Source: Pandoraea fibrosis
GTDB lineage: Bacteria; Pseudomonadota; Gammaproteobacteria; Burkholderiales; Burkholderiaceae
Direction: 5' to 3'
Assembly (NCBI RefSeq): GCF_000807775.2
Contig: NZ_CP047385.1
Coordinates: 4,092,001-4,156,000 of the forward strand
Length of the DNA: 64,000 nucleotides
The notes below the pieces were generated by a model. That model did no database searches, was not told the origin of the DNA, and worked only from the letters and a program-made list of their open reading frames with translations. Positions 1 through 6,724 of the stretch are shown one piece after another. How positions within the stretch are numbered: position 1 is the first letter of the stretch; each line of letters opens with the position of its first letter. The translations under genes and the position numbers were made by a program.

Positions 1-88
1 GATGCACCGCCCAAGTCTTATCGCCAGCGGGCATCTTTTCCCGAAATCGGCGCTATACGCATTATCGAAACCTGATTCCGCGTGTGCA

Positions 89-358
89 ATGCGCCACCCC
101 TTCGCATCCTTTCTTTTGCCCTACGCCGTCATGGCCGCGCTGGTCGCGGCCTGCGGCGTCACGCTTGAGCTTCACGCCCCGGCTCTCGTGTCTATCCTGG
201 ACGACCTGCTGACCGGGCATATGATGCTGTTCGGGGCCTGGCTGAGCTTGGCAGCGGCAGGCGTCGATTACGTGCTCGTCACGCTGCATCGTAAGCTGCG
301 CATGGGCGAGGTCGGCGCGAAATCGTCCGCGCAGCTTCACCTTTCCGGGAGGCGGTAA
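89..358 (+). CDS. Small two-helix membrane protein, hypothetical
   Basis: An 89-residue protein if read from the ATG at 89; the frame stays open to the window edge with another ATG at position 2, so a longer form is possible. Two hydrophobic stretches are visible, at about residues 9-25 and 45-65, separated by a short acidic loop and followed by a basic tail, which suggests an inner-membrane hairpin with the tail in the cytoplasm. Its stop codon overlaps the next start codon (TAATG at 356-360), so it is probably translationally coupled to the following small gene. It is the first visible gene of the element's plus-strand module. I do not recognise the family. No clear ribosome binding site precedes the chosen start. 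Confidence 0.45.
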   Translation: MRHPFASFLLPYAVMAALVAACGVTLELHAPALVSILDDLLTGHMMLFGAWLSLAAAGVDYVLVTLHRKLRMGEVGAKSSAQLHLSGRR

Positions 359-510
359 TGCGCGGACGTACTGAACGCAAGCAGCCGGTTCGCGCGCACG
401 AGCAGCGGACCGGAGACAGGCAGCCACCCGCCATCAGCGAAGCCGTGGCGCGCATCATGAAAGCCCTTGGAATTCGCAATGGCGACCGTACCGAACAGCC
501 GAAACGTTGA
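358..510 (+). CDS. Small basic protein, hypothetical (50 aa)
   Basis: A 50-codon frame starts on the ATG that overlaps the stop codon of the preceding gene (TAATG) and ends with TGA at 508-510, inside the start of the recombinase gene. The protein is rich in Arg, Gln and Pro in its first half and ends in a short amphipathic segment around AVARIMKALGIRNG. The double overlap with neighbours on both sides is typical of packed operons in transfer modules and is the main support. There is no recognisable domain. It could be a chance frame, but the overlapping start and stop signals argue for a real, coupled gene. Confidence 0.4.
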   Translation: MRGRTERKQPVRAHEQRTGDRQPPAISEAVARIMKALGIRNGDRTEQPKR

Positions 511-1537
511 CCGGTTCGACTCGGTCCGAATCACGCCGCACCGGGCACCCGGCGGGCACGAGCGCCTTCGGCTGGCCGAGCGCGTCACAGCGCTGCGCGA
601 GCGGCTGGAAGCGCGAGCCGACGCGCGCTCGGCAGCACAATTGCAGGCCGACGTGCGGGAAGCGCGCGGCTTCGTGCGGGGCTTCGACTCGCGCGCCGTG
701 TCGGACCGCACGGCAGACCGATATGGCCGAGTCGTCGCGCGGATGCGGGCGGCAGGCGAGCGGCCCGAGGATGCCGCCGGGAGCAAGAACACATTCGAGT
801 ACCGTCGCGCCGCGCTCGTGCATGTCACGCGCGCCGAAGTCAAAAGTGCGTTGCGCGACCTCGACCGGGCCAAGCGCTCGAAAGACCTGGACCGTGCCGC
901 CGAAGCGTACAACCGGGTCCGTACCGGGCTCGAAACGCTGCGGCGCTATCCACCGACCACCGGGAACCGCGAAGCCGACCGGATGCGGCGCAGCGCGTAC
1001 AACGGGCCATCGCGCGCTGCCCCCGACCGCAGCAACGGCAAACGGGCTTCGTTGTCCGGCTTGCCGGACGACTGGCGCGATGCCGTGCAGCGCGCAGCAC
1101 CGGACCGGGACCGCGCCGCGTTCGCCGTCATGGCGCTGACCGGCGCGCGCCCTGCCGAAGTCAGGGGAACCAAGGTTCGACAGCACGGCGATGCGGTCAC
1201 GCTCACCATCCAAGGCGCGAAGGTAGACGATGCACGGGGTATCGACGTGCGCACGCTGACCTTCACGCGCGATGAACTCGCGGATACCCAGGCGGGCCGT
1301 GACTTGGCGGAATGGCTCGGGGCGCGTGAGCAGCGCACCGTCACGCATACCGGCTCCGTCGAAGCATTCCGTGAGCGCGTGGGTCGCGCGGCGGACCGTG
1401 CTGGCTTGCCGCAGGTGTCGGCTTACACGTACCGTCATGCCGCCGCACGCGACATGAAGAACGAGGGCGTTTCGCGCGAAGCTATTGCGGAACGCTTGGG
1501 ACATCGTAGCGAACGCTCGCAGAGCGTCTACGGCTGA
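479..1537 (+). CDS. Tyrosine recombinase/integrase-like protein in the transfer module
   Basis: A 352-residue protein read from the ATG at 479; another ATG lies in frame at 467. The N-terminal two-thirds is Arg/Ala/Glu-rich, helical and probably DNA-binding. The C-terminal part carries the tyrosine recombinase catalytic set: Arg224 in GARPAEV, the Arg-II box YRHAAARD with Arg319 and His320, His342 in LGHRSE, and Tyr351 in SVYG. The nucleophile is therefore the second-last residue, so the usual C-terminal extension is missing. The gene sits inside an operon leading to the coupling ATPase, far from the tRNA-proximal integrase. It could be a second integrase, a resolvase or shufflon-type invertase, or by analogy with TcpM of clostridial pCW3 a recombinase-like relaxase. 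Only the recombinase fold is supported by sequence. Confidence 0.8.
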   Translation: MATVPNSRNVDRFDSVRITPHRAPGGHERLRLAERVTALRERLEARADARSAAQLQADVREARGFVRGFDSRAVSDRTADRYGRVVARMRAAGERPEDAAGSKNTFEYRRAALVHVTRAEVKSALRDLDRAKRSKDLDRAAEAYNRVRTGLETLRRYPPTTGNREADRMRRSAYNGPSRAAPDRSNGKRASLSGLPDDWRDAVQRAAPDRDRAAFAVMALTGARPAEVRGTKVRQHGDAVTLTIQGAKVDDARGIDVRTLTFTRDELADTQAGRDLAEWLGAREQRTVTHTGSVEAFRERVGRAADRAGLPQVSAYTYRHAAARDMKNEGVSREAIAERLGHRSERSQSVYG

Positions 1538-1549
1538 TAGGGGCAGGCG

Positions 1550-2446
1550 ATGAGCTTGTGGGCGTTCGACCAATTGATTGTCAAGATGCTGCGCGCGGCG
1601 GGCTATAACGAACGCGCGGATGCCGTGGCGCGCTCCGCATCCGAGGATAGCGGCGCATCGCGTCCAGCGCACTACGAAGCACCGGACGATGACGGGCCGA
1701 GTACTGCACCGCTTCATCAGCCCGGCGCAGCTATCGCGGATAGCGATACTGAATCCGCGCGCGCCGCGCATGCGGCATCCGCCGCGCCAGGCCACGGCGC
1801 AGCAGGCAGCGACACCGCCGGAGCCGAGCCGCACGCGACAGATAGCGTAGCCGCTTCTCCTGGTCAGCCTGCGGCGTCAGCCGCTGAAGTCACGCACGCC
1901 GGAGACAGTCCAAGTGCCAGCGGACATGCTGGCACGTCGCACGGTGCAACATCCGACGCGCCGACCGAATCGCCCGGTCCGGCGACTCGCCCCGCGCCGG
2001 GCCACATGCACGAAGCGACGCCCGAGGCAGCGTGTAGCGAACCCGCTATCAACACGAGCGACCCGCTTTCCGGTTTGTATTCGTCACGACTGCGCGACTC
2101 GCTCGCGCGCGAAGCGTTTGGTTCAGCGTCAGGCGTGGCGCAAGATTCCGCGATTGTCGCGCAAGCCGATAGCTTTGCCAGCCGCTTTCAGGCACGCGCG
2201 CAACGCTTCGGGCCGGACGCCGTCCCCGTCGATATTTCTCCCGCCGCGCAGGCATCGCGCATCGCCGCGCTGAACGGCGAGATTCCGCCCTTTGCGCGCG
2301 GCAATCCAGCGCTCGACCCGGCAATGATGCGAGCGTCCGACCAGGCGCGCGCACAATCGCCCGTCGAGTCGCCTGCTCGGTCGTCTTCGCAGTCTCCCGT
2401 GAAGTCGCCAGCCCTATCGCCCGGCAGTCGCGCTTACGAGCGATAG
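1550..2446 (+). CDS. Long disordered Ala/Ser/Pro-rich protein, hypothetical
   Basis: This 298-residue protein starts 12 bases after the recombinase stop, behind a GGGGCAGG purine stretch, so it is probably co-transcribed. Residues 1-30 form a likely helix (MSLWAFDQLIVKMLRAAGY). About residues 31-165 are low-complexity Ala, Ser, Pro, Gly, His and Asp without hydrophobic core, hence probably disordered. A more ordered stretch follows at about 170-270 (DPLSGLYSSRLRDSLAREAF onward), and the C-terminus has short SP-type repeats (SPVES, SQSPVKSPALSPGS). No signal peptide or membrane helix is visible. I do not recognise the family. The layout of a short head, a long linker and a C-terminal ordered patch would suit an adaptor or scaffold, but that is inference. 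Confidence 0.6.
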   Translation: MSLWAFDQLIVKMLRAAGYNERADAVARSASEDSGASRPAHYEAPDDDGPSTAPLHQPGAAIADSDTESARAAHAASAAPGHGAAGSDTAGAEPHATDSVAASPGQPAASAAEVTHAGDSPSASGHAGTSHGATSDAPTESPGPATRPAPGHMHEATPEAACSEPAINTSDPLSGLYSSRLRDSLAREAFGSASGVAQDSAIVAQADSFASRFQARAQRFGPDAVPVDISPAAQASRIAALNGEIPPFARGNPALDPAMMRASDQARAQSPVESPARSSSQSPVKSPALSPGSRAYER

Positions 2447-2736
2447 TCAGTCTCCCTTCGGTCGCCTGACGGGCTGCCGCTGACGCGGCCCGGCGCGCGC
2501 ACTCCGTGCGCTGCTGCGCCGTCGCCCAGGAGCCCGCACGCGGGCTCCGCCTTGTCCCCTGTCTGCCTTTGGCATCCAGCCGACAAGGCATTGTCACAGC
2601 GCGGATTCTCGCGGCTCCGGCTCACGACAGTGGCCCGCGTTCCGACCCATGCAAAACCCATCGTGGCACGCGGTCATGAGGGCCTGACAGCACTATACGA
2701 AGGAGTAACGCCTTCGCGCGTGTATCAGGAGCCACT
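2447..2736. other. Intergenic region with two small hairpins
   Basis: This 290-base gap contains two perfect inverted repeats: GGAGCCCG at 2529-2536 against 2541-2548 with a 4-base loop, and CGAAGG at 2698-2703 against CCTTCG at 2711-2716. Neither is followed by a T run. The second lies just upstream of the Shine-Dalgarno AGGAG (2727-2731) of the next gene, so it could affect translation of that gene. No open frame with coding character is seen. Confidence 0.4.
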
Positions 2737-3516
2737 ATGCATATCTCCATCCATCAGTACGCCGAGGCTTGCGCCGCGATGCATCTTTGCGTGACCCCGG
2801 CACTCGCCGCCGAGGCGCTGCGCTGCTCGCCGGATGCCGCATCCGCCGCGCTGCGCGATGCTGTTTCGGACGGTCTGTTTCGCCGCCTGCTGCTGCCCGG
2901 TCTCGGCAATACTCCGGTCTATCAACCGACTGCCAAAGCGGCAAGCGTGGACGCGAAACACGCGCCGAAATTCTTCCGCGCGGGCATCGACGAGACGCAG
3001 CGCTGGCGCGGCTTGCTGCGCGCGGGCCTCATTGCGCAAGACCACCACGCCGATACTTTTCTGACGGTCGAAACCGCCCGCGCGCAATGCGAAGTCCATG
3101 CGATTCCGATGCGCGGATACGACGAACCCTTGCTGTCTCGTACCACCGCAAGACTGCATCGCGCACACGTCTGCATCGCTCCGCAAGCGGCCTTGAAATC
3201 AAGCCCCGGCATTATCGAGCGGGCCATTTTACGCTGGTCCGCATGGTTGCAAGACGGCGGGCTCGAACTGCGTTTCGCCACGCTCGCCGGACGGCCAGCC
3301 GATGCGCTGCAATCGGCATTGTCCGAGTTCCAGCCCCCATCGAGCGGCGCAGCGCAGGAGCTGGCGGAGCTGGACGCGCACATCGCTGCGGACCGGACTG
3401 GCGTGGCACGCATCCAGTTTGCGAGCCGTCGGGCCGAGCTTGCGGCGGCAGGCGCACTTGAACCGGACACCGCGTTTCCCTGGCTTCAGACGACCGTAAC
3501 CGAGGTACGCCTATGA
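2737..3516 (+). CDS. Probable winged-helix DNA-binding protein of the transfer module
   Basis: A 259-residue protein with a clear AGGAG five bases before its ATG. Residues about 18-65 look like a winged helix-turn-helix: a helix pair (VTPALAAEALRCSPDAASAAL) followed by a variable wing and Tyr-Gln-Pro. The remainder alternates helices and short strands (AGLIAQDHHADTFLTVETA) and resembles the general arrangement of proteins with a winged helix plus a nuclease-like or relaxation-type domain, but no catalytic motif can be named. The gene sits two genes upstream of the coupling ATPase, the position often taken by relaxases or their accessory proteins. The stop overlaps the next start as ATGA, indicating coupling. 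Family not recognised; the DNA-binding role is inferred from fold-like pattern and context. Confidence 0.6.
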   Translation: MHISIHQYAEACAAMHLCVTPALAAEALRCSPDAASAALRDAVSDGLFRRLLLPGLGNTPVYQPTAKAASVDAKHAPKFFRAGIDETQRWRGLLRAGLIAQDHHADTFLTVETARAQCEVHAIPMRGYDEPLLSRTTARLHRAHVCIAPQAALKSSPGIIERAILRWSAWLQDGGLELRFATLAGRPADALQSALSEFQPPSSGAAQELAELDAHIAADRTGVARIQFASRRAELAAAGALEPDTAFPWLQTTVTEVRL

Positions 3517-3647
3517 GCCTGTTCTTTTACCGCCGCGTGTTCAGAAGCCGGAATGGCGAGATGGCAATCGGCGCGCGGATGCCGCGCATCTGGTTCCGGC
3601 CGGTGTATGCGCTTTATCGCCGTTTGCGCGACCGAGCGGATGACTGA
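3513..3647 (+). CDS. Small Arg-rich protein (44 aa), hypothetical
   Basis: A 44-codon frame starts in an ATGA overlap with the preceding stop (ATG at 3513-3515, TGA at 3514-3516) and ends with TGA at 3645-3647, overlapping the start codon of the coupling ATPase at 3640. It reads MSLFFYRRVFRSRNGEM and then PRIWFRPVYALYRRLRDRADD: strongly basic and aromatic, without a membrane helix. Overlap at both ends places it in a translationally coupled chain. No family recognised; the overlaps are the main reason to believe it is translated. Confidence 0.45.
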   Translation: MSLFFYRRVFRSRNGEMAIGARMPRIWFRPVYALYRRLRDRADD

Positions 3648-5499
3648 CATGCTCTTGTCGGAACACTCGCCGCGCCCGTACACCGGGGCATATATCGCGC
3701 ATCGCTTGCGCGCCGTCGCCGAGCATCGCGCGGGCGAACTGCTGGCCCAGGCCGCGTTTCTCGGCTTCGGTCTGGCGGCGGCTCGCTTGACGTGGCCCTA
3801 TCTGCCCGACGATTTTGCCTCGCGGATTGCCTTGCTGCTCGCCAGCGCGGCCGCCGCAGGCGGGGCCGCTGCGCTCGGCGTCACGGCTTATTACGGCCCG
3901 GTTCGGGTCTGGGTCGCCTTGCTGCTCGCGAAGTTCCCGCAATCGCAGGGTGCTATTGCCAAAGGCTACCGGATGCCCGCGCGTCCCGTGTTCGATGAGC
4001 CCGGTATCGTGCTCGGCGAAGCACATCCAGAGCGCGAGTATCACCCGTCCGGCGAATACGAACTGCATTACCGCACCGACGAGGCGTACAGCGCGACGCC
4101 CGAATGGTCCGTACTGCCGGCAAAAAGCTTGGTCACGGGCTTGCTCGTGCTCGGCGCAATCGGCTCTGGCAAAACAGCATACGTGCTGAAACCCGCCGTA
4201 TTTCAGCTATTCCGCCATCCGACGCGGCCCGGCGGCCTCGTCATGGACAGCAAGGCCGCGCTCGTGGAGCCGCTGCGCGAAGTGCTCGCGGCAGCCGGGC
4301 GCAGCGAAGATTTTCTGCCTGTCGGCCCCGGCCAGCCGACCAAATGGAATCCGCTGCATATGCCGCAATCGTCGCCTGCGACGGTCGCCAATGCACTGCT
4401 CACTGCATTGGAAAATGTGAACGGTGCGCCGTTCGGCGCGGAGTCACGATGGATTCGCGCTGGTGCCGCACATCTTGCCGAAGGAGCAATCGGCTTGCTG
4501 CGGCTGCTGTCCGGCTACGTGACCGCTCGCGCGGTCGGTCTGCTGTTGAGCGAACTACAGCGCGTGACGGCTGGCAGCGACGAGCCCGGCGAAGTGGTCA
4601 AGACATACATCGGCAATCTATTCGCCGATTCCGATGTGCCGACGACACAGGCCGAGCATTTCGGCTATTACGCGCAACGGCTCATCGACCGTTTCGGCGA
4701 GGATGAAAAATTCCGCACCATTTATACAGCCGAACTATTCAATCTACTTGTGCCGCTCACGGCTCCCGACGTGGCTCACCTTTACAACGCGCCAGAAGAC
4801 GAGCTAGACATGCCTGACTGGGCGGAATGTATCAATCGGGGGCTCGTCGTCGTGCTCGATTGCAATAGTCGAACCGTTCCTGGCCTCGCGGTCATCCTCG
4901 GCATGCTGCTCAAGCTCGGTTACGAAGATGCGATGTTGGCTAGGCTGGCCTGGGTCCGCGAGGGGCGATGCAACGCGGACCGGTACATGGTCTTGTGCAT
5001 CGACGAGTACCAGGACTACGCGAGCCCGGGCGACGCGGAATATCAATCGTTGTGCCGTGAATCCCGGTCGATTACGGTCTTTCTCACGCAGGGCTTCGTA
5101 TCCATCGTGCAGCGCGTGGGCGACGAGCGGGCCAAAGTCCTGCTGCAATCGTTGCGGAATCGTCTGGTCCTGAACCAGACGGTGCCGGACTTCGCCGCCG
5201 ACTTGCTCGGACAGCATGACGTGGTCAACGTCGAATCGAACATCGCCGAGAACGTGTCCGGCGCGGCGCTCGGCGCGAACGGCAAATTCGGCGGGGATTC
5301 GACGGTTTCGCAATCGTACTCGACACGCAAGAACCGGGAATATGCCGTGCCGCCCGAGGTGCTTTCCAGTCTCCCGCTCGGGCAAGGCATTCTGCAATCG
5401 CATGACGGCGAGCGAGGCGTGCCGCTGCATCGAGTCTATCTGCTGCCGTACTATGCGCCCGCCGGTGCCCGGCATGCCGACATTGGGGCATTGCAATGA
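3640..5499 (+). CDS. Type IV coupling protein-like ATPase (VirD4/TraD/TraG type)
   Basis: A 619-residue protein from the ATG at 3640, which overlaps the upstream stop; an alternative ATG is at 3649. N-terminal hydrophobic segments (about residues 35-55 and 62-88) would anchor it in the inner membrane. The cytoplasmic domain has a Walker A GAIGSGKT at residues 172-179 (Lys178) and a Walker B MVLCIDEYQDY with Asp455-Glu456, plus the VMDSKAAL segment common in TraD/VirD4 ATPases. Proteins of this kind hand DNA-relaxase complexes to a type IV secretion channel. Length is typical. It is flanked by small overlapping genes on both sides. Other FtsK/HerA-type motor ATPases are an alternative, but the membrane anchor and spacing of motifs fit a coupling protein best. 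Confidence 0.85.
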   Translation: MTDMLLSEHSPRPYTGAYIAHRLRAVAEHRAGELLAQAAFLGFGLAAARLTWPYLPDDFASRIALLLASAAAAGGAAALGVTAYYGPVRVWVALLLAKFPQSQGAIAKGYRMPARPVFDEPGIVLGEAHPEREYHPSGEYELHYRTDEAYSATPEWSVLPAKSLVTGLLVLGAIGSGKTAYVLKPAVFQLFRHPTRPGGLVMDSKAALVEPLREVLAAAGRSEDFLPVGPGQPTKWNPLHMPQSSPATVANALLTALENVNGAPFGAESRWIRAGAAHLAEGAIGLLRLLSGYVTARAVGLLLSELQRVTAGSDEPGEVVKTYIGNLFADSDVPTTQAEHFGYYAQRLIDRFGEDEKFRTIYTAELFNLLVPLTAPDVAHLYNAPEDELDMPDWAECINRGLVVVLDCNSRTVPGLAVILGMLLKLGYEDAMLARLAWVREGRCNADRYMVLCIDEYQDYASPGDAEYQSLCRESRSITVFLTQGFVSIVQRVGDERAKVLLQSLRNRLVLNQTVPDFAADLLGQHDVVNVESNIAENVSGAALGANGKFGGDSTVSQSYSTRKNREYAVPPEVLSSLPLGQGILQSHDGERGVPLHRVYLLPYYAPAGARHADIGALQ

Positions 5500-5669
5500 T
5501 GACTGTGAAAGTCTGGTGCGGAGCGATTGCGCTGGTGTTGCTCGTCCTGCTCGGCGTACACGTCTATACCGCGTATCTCGCCGTGATGCCGCCTCGCGTC
5601 TGGCGAGTCGCAGGAGCCACATGGGTCGCATGGGCTACGTGGCATACGTACCGCGTTTTGGTTCGGTAG
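5496..5669 (+). CDS. Small membrane protein (57 aa) coupled to the T4CP gene
   Basis: A 57-codon frame begins in an ATGA overlap with the stop codon of the coupling ATPase (ATG at 5496, TGA at 5497-5499) and ends with TAG at 5667-5669. One strong hydrophobic helix is visible at about residues 8-30 (CGAIALVLLVLLGVHVYTAYL), followed by a Trp-rich amphipathic segment (RVWRVAGATWVAWATWHTYR). The stop-start overlap and single clear membrane helix argue for a true gene. It may assist the coupling ATPase in the membrane; that is inference from position only. Confidence 0.5.
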   Translation: MMTVKVWCGAIALVLLVLLGVHVYTAYLAVMPPRVWRVAGATWVAWATWHTYRVLVR

Positions 5670-5976
5670 CTCCCGCGAATAACGCTACATCGTCAACACT
5701 ATTGATTTCCAACACCTAATAGATAAATAAAATAGCCGCATACCATGAATTGCAAGTCGCAATTCATGGACTTTGCTGTGCTTGCATTAAATTCATTCCT
5801 TGGTATACGCAGGTTGCGATTTAAACAATTTCTCACTATAAAACAAAAAAGTAAATTATTAGTCGATATGAAAATCCTGTTCTCAGGATTGCTTGACTGA
5901 CATTTCGCTAAATTTTAAGAATCGTTACCATCCTCACAGCAGTACTGTTCAACCACTGATTCGATGAGGTGCCCAG
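5670..5976. other. AT-rich intergenic island between transfer module and right-hand genes
   Basis: This stretch of about 307 bases is strikingly AT-rich compared with the GC-rich genes before it (runs such as AGATAAATAAAATAG and ACTATAAAACAAAAAAG). It contains one perfect inverted repeat, listed separately, and several TAAAAT/TATAAA-like segments that could serve as promoters. No coding frame is convincing. It marks the composition break inside the element. Confidence 0.5.
5743..5769. repeat. Perfect 11-bp inverted repeat with 5-base loop
   Basis: The arms CCATGAATTGC (5743-5753) and GCAATTCATGG (5759-5769) are exact reverse complements around the loop AAGTC. No long T run follows on either strand, so a simple rho-independent terminator is not indicated. 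It lies in an AT-rich region just after the coupling protein gene cluster. It could be an operator, a transcription stop, or part of a transfer origin; the sequence alone does not decide. Confidence 0.6.
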
Positions 5977-6261
5977 ATGATTAGGTATCGAGAGGTAGAG
6001 ATTGTGCAGGAAGGTGACGTGCGGGTGCGAATCCGCATGCAAGCGGACTTCAAACCGTCTCCCTTTCTGCGAGGGCCGTATGCAGTGGATGGGAAGGTCA
6101 AACTTGCCACATTGCTAGACATGCGCGGGCTGTCGGCAATCGATGCACGCAGGGAGGCTTTGTATTTCCTGCTTGCTTACGTATCGGCTGAGCAAGCCGA
6201 AAAGGTTGCACGCCGTTTTGTTATCAAGCTAACAAATGGCCTCAATCAGACCCGGCATTAA
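5977..6261 (+). CDS. Small hypothetical protein with DG-V-DMR motif (94 aa)
   Basis: A 94-residue soluble protein with ATG at 5977, preceded by TGAGGTGCCCAG, where GAGG serves as a weak Shine-Dalgarno. It starts with a charged strand-rich part (RYREVEIVQEGDVRVRIRMQ) and continues with YAVDGKV, then LLDMRGLSAIDARREAL and a helix. The central segment resembles that of the next gene (YADGAKV followed by IDMRCRGPRSRAAR), suggesting the two are diverged paralogues. No known domain is recognised. Context is between the coupling module and the integrase, a usual place for island cargo or regulators. Confidence 0.55.
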   Translation: MIRYREVEIVQEGDVRVRIRMQADFKPSPFLRGPYAVDGKVKLATLLDMRGLSAIDARREALYFLLAYVSAEQAEKVARRFVIKLTNGLNQTRH

Positions 6262-6317
6262 CAATCCACCCAACGATGGGTAGTTACCTCCTCCAACCTG
6301 CACAACAGACGTTACAT

Positions 6318-6680
6318 ATGAATAAGACTGAATCCATTGACGGCGAGTCGGCGACTGACACCGAAATCATTCAGGCGGGCGACTCATCCAAACGGAATGC
6401 GTCGAAGGTCAGAATCGAAATCCGCTCTGCGAACAAAGGGGATGCATATAAAGGCGGCATGCCTTCGGTACGCTGGGCCAGGCCTGCACGAGTTTGGGTA
6501 CGCACATATGCCGATGGAGCCAAAGTTGACGAAGAATTCTTTGGCTTTATCGACATGCGATGCAGAGGTCCGCGCTCGCGTGCCGCCCGCATTCTCTTGG
6601 AGGCTGAGGCTTACGCGCGGACGATGGCCAATACGGCCAAAACTTCGATTGAATGGGACATACGCTACGTCGCGCACTAG
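6318..6680 (+). CDS. Small hypothetical protein with DG-V-DMR motif (120 aa)
   Basis: The protein has 120 residues if started at ATG 6318 (MNKTESIDGES); the frame is open to an ATG at 6276, giving 134 residues. The first 40 residues are polar and probably flexible. The rest (VRIEIRSANKG, then RVWVRTYADGAKV, FFGFIDMRCRGPRSRAAR) matches the layout of the preceding gene: a strand-rich half, a DG-(K)V turn, a DMR motif and an Ala/Arg helix. An overlapping frame at 6337-6777 exists but lacks this similarity and is rejected. Convergent with the integrase gene, which ends 44 bases downstream. Function unknown. Confidence 0.5.
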   Translation: MNKTESIDGESATDTEIIQAGDSSKRNASKVRIEIRSANKGDAYKGGMPSVRWARPARVWVRTYADGAKVDEEFFGFIDMRCRGPRSRAARILLEAEAYARTMANTAKTSIEWDIRYVAH

Positions 6681-6724
6681 CAGCAATTCGCCTGCGGCCG
6701 AGGAAACGCTCCTGGTCGCAGGCT

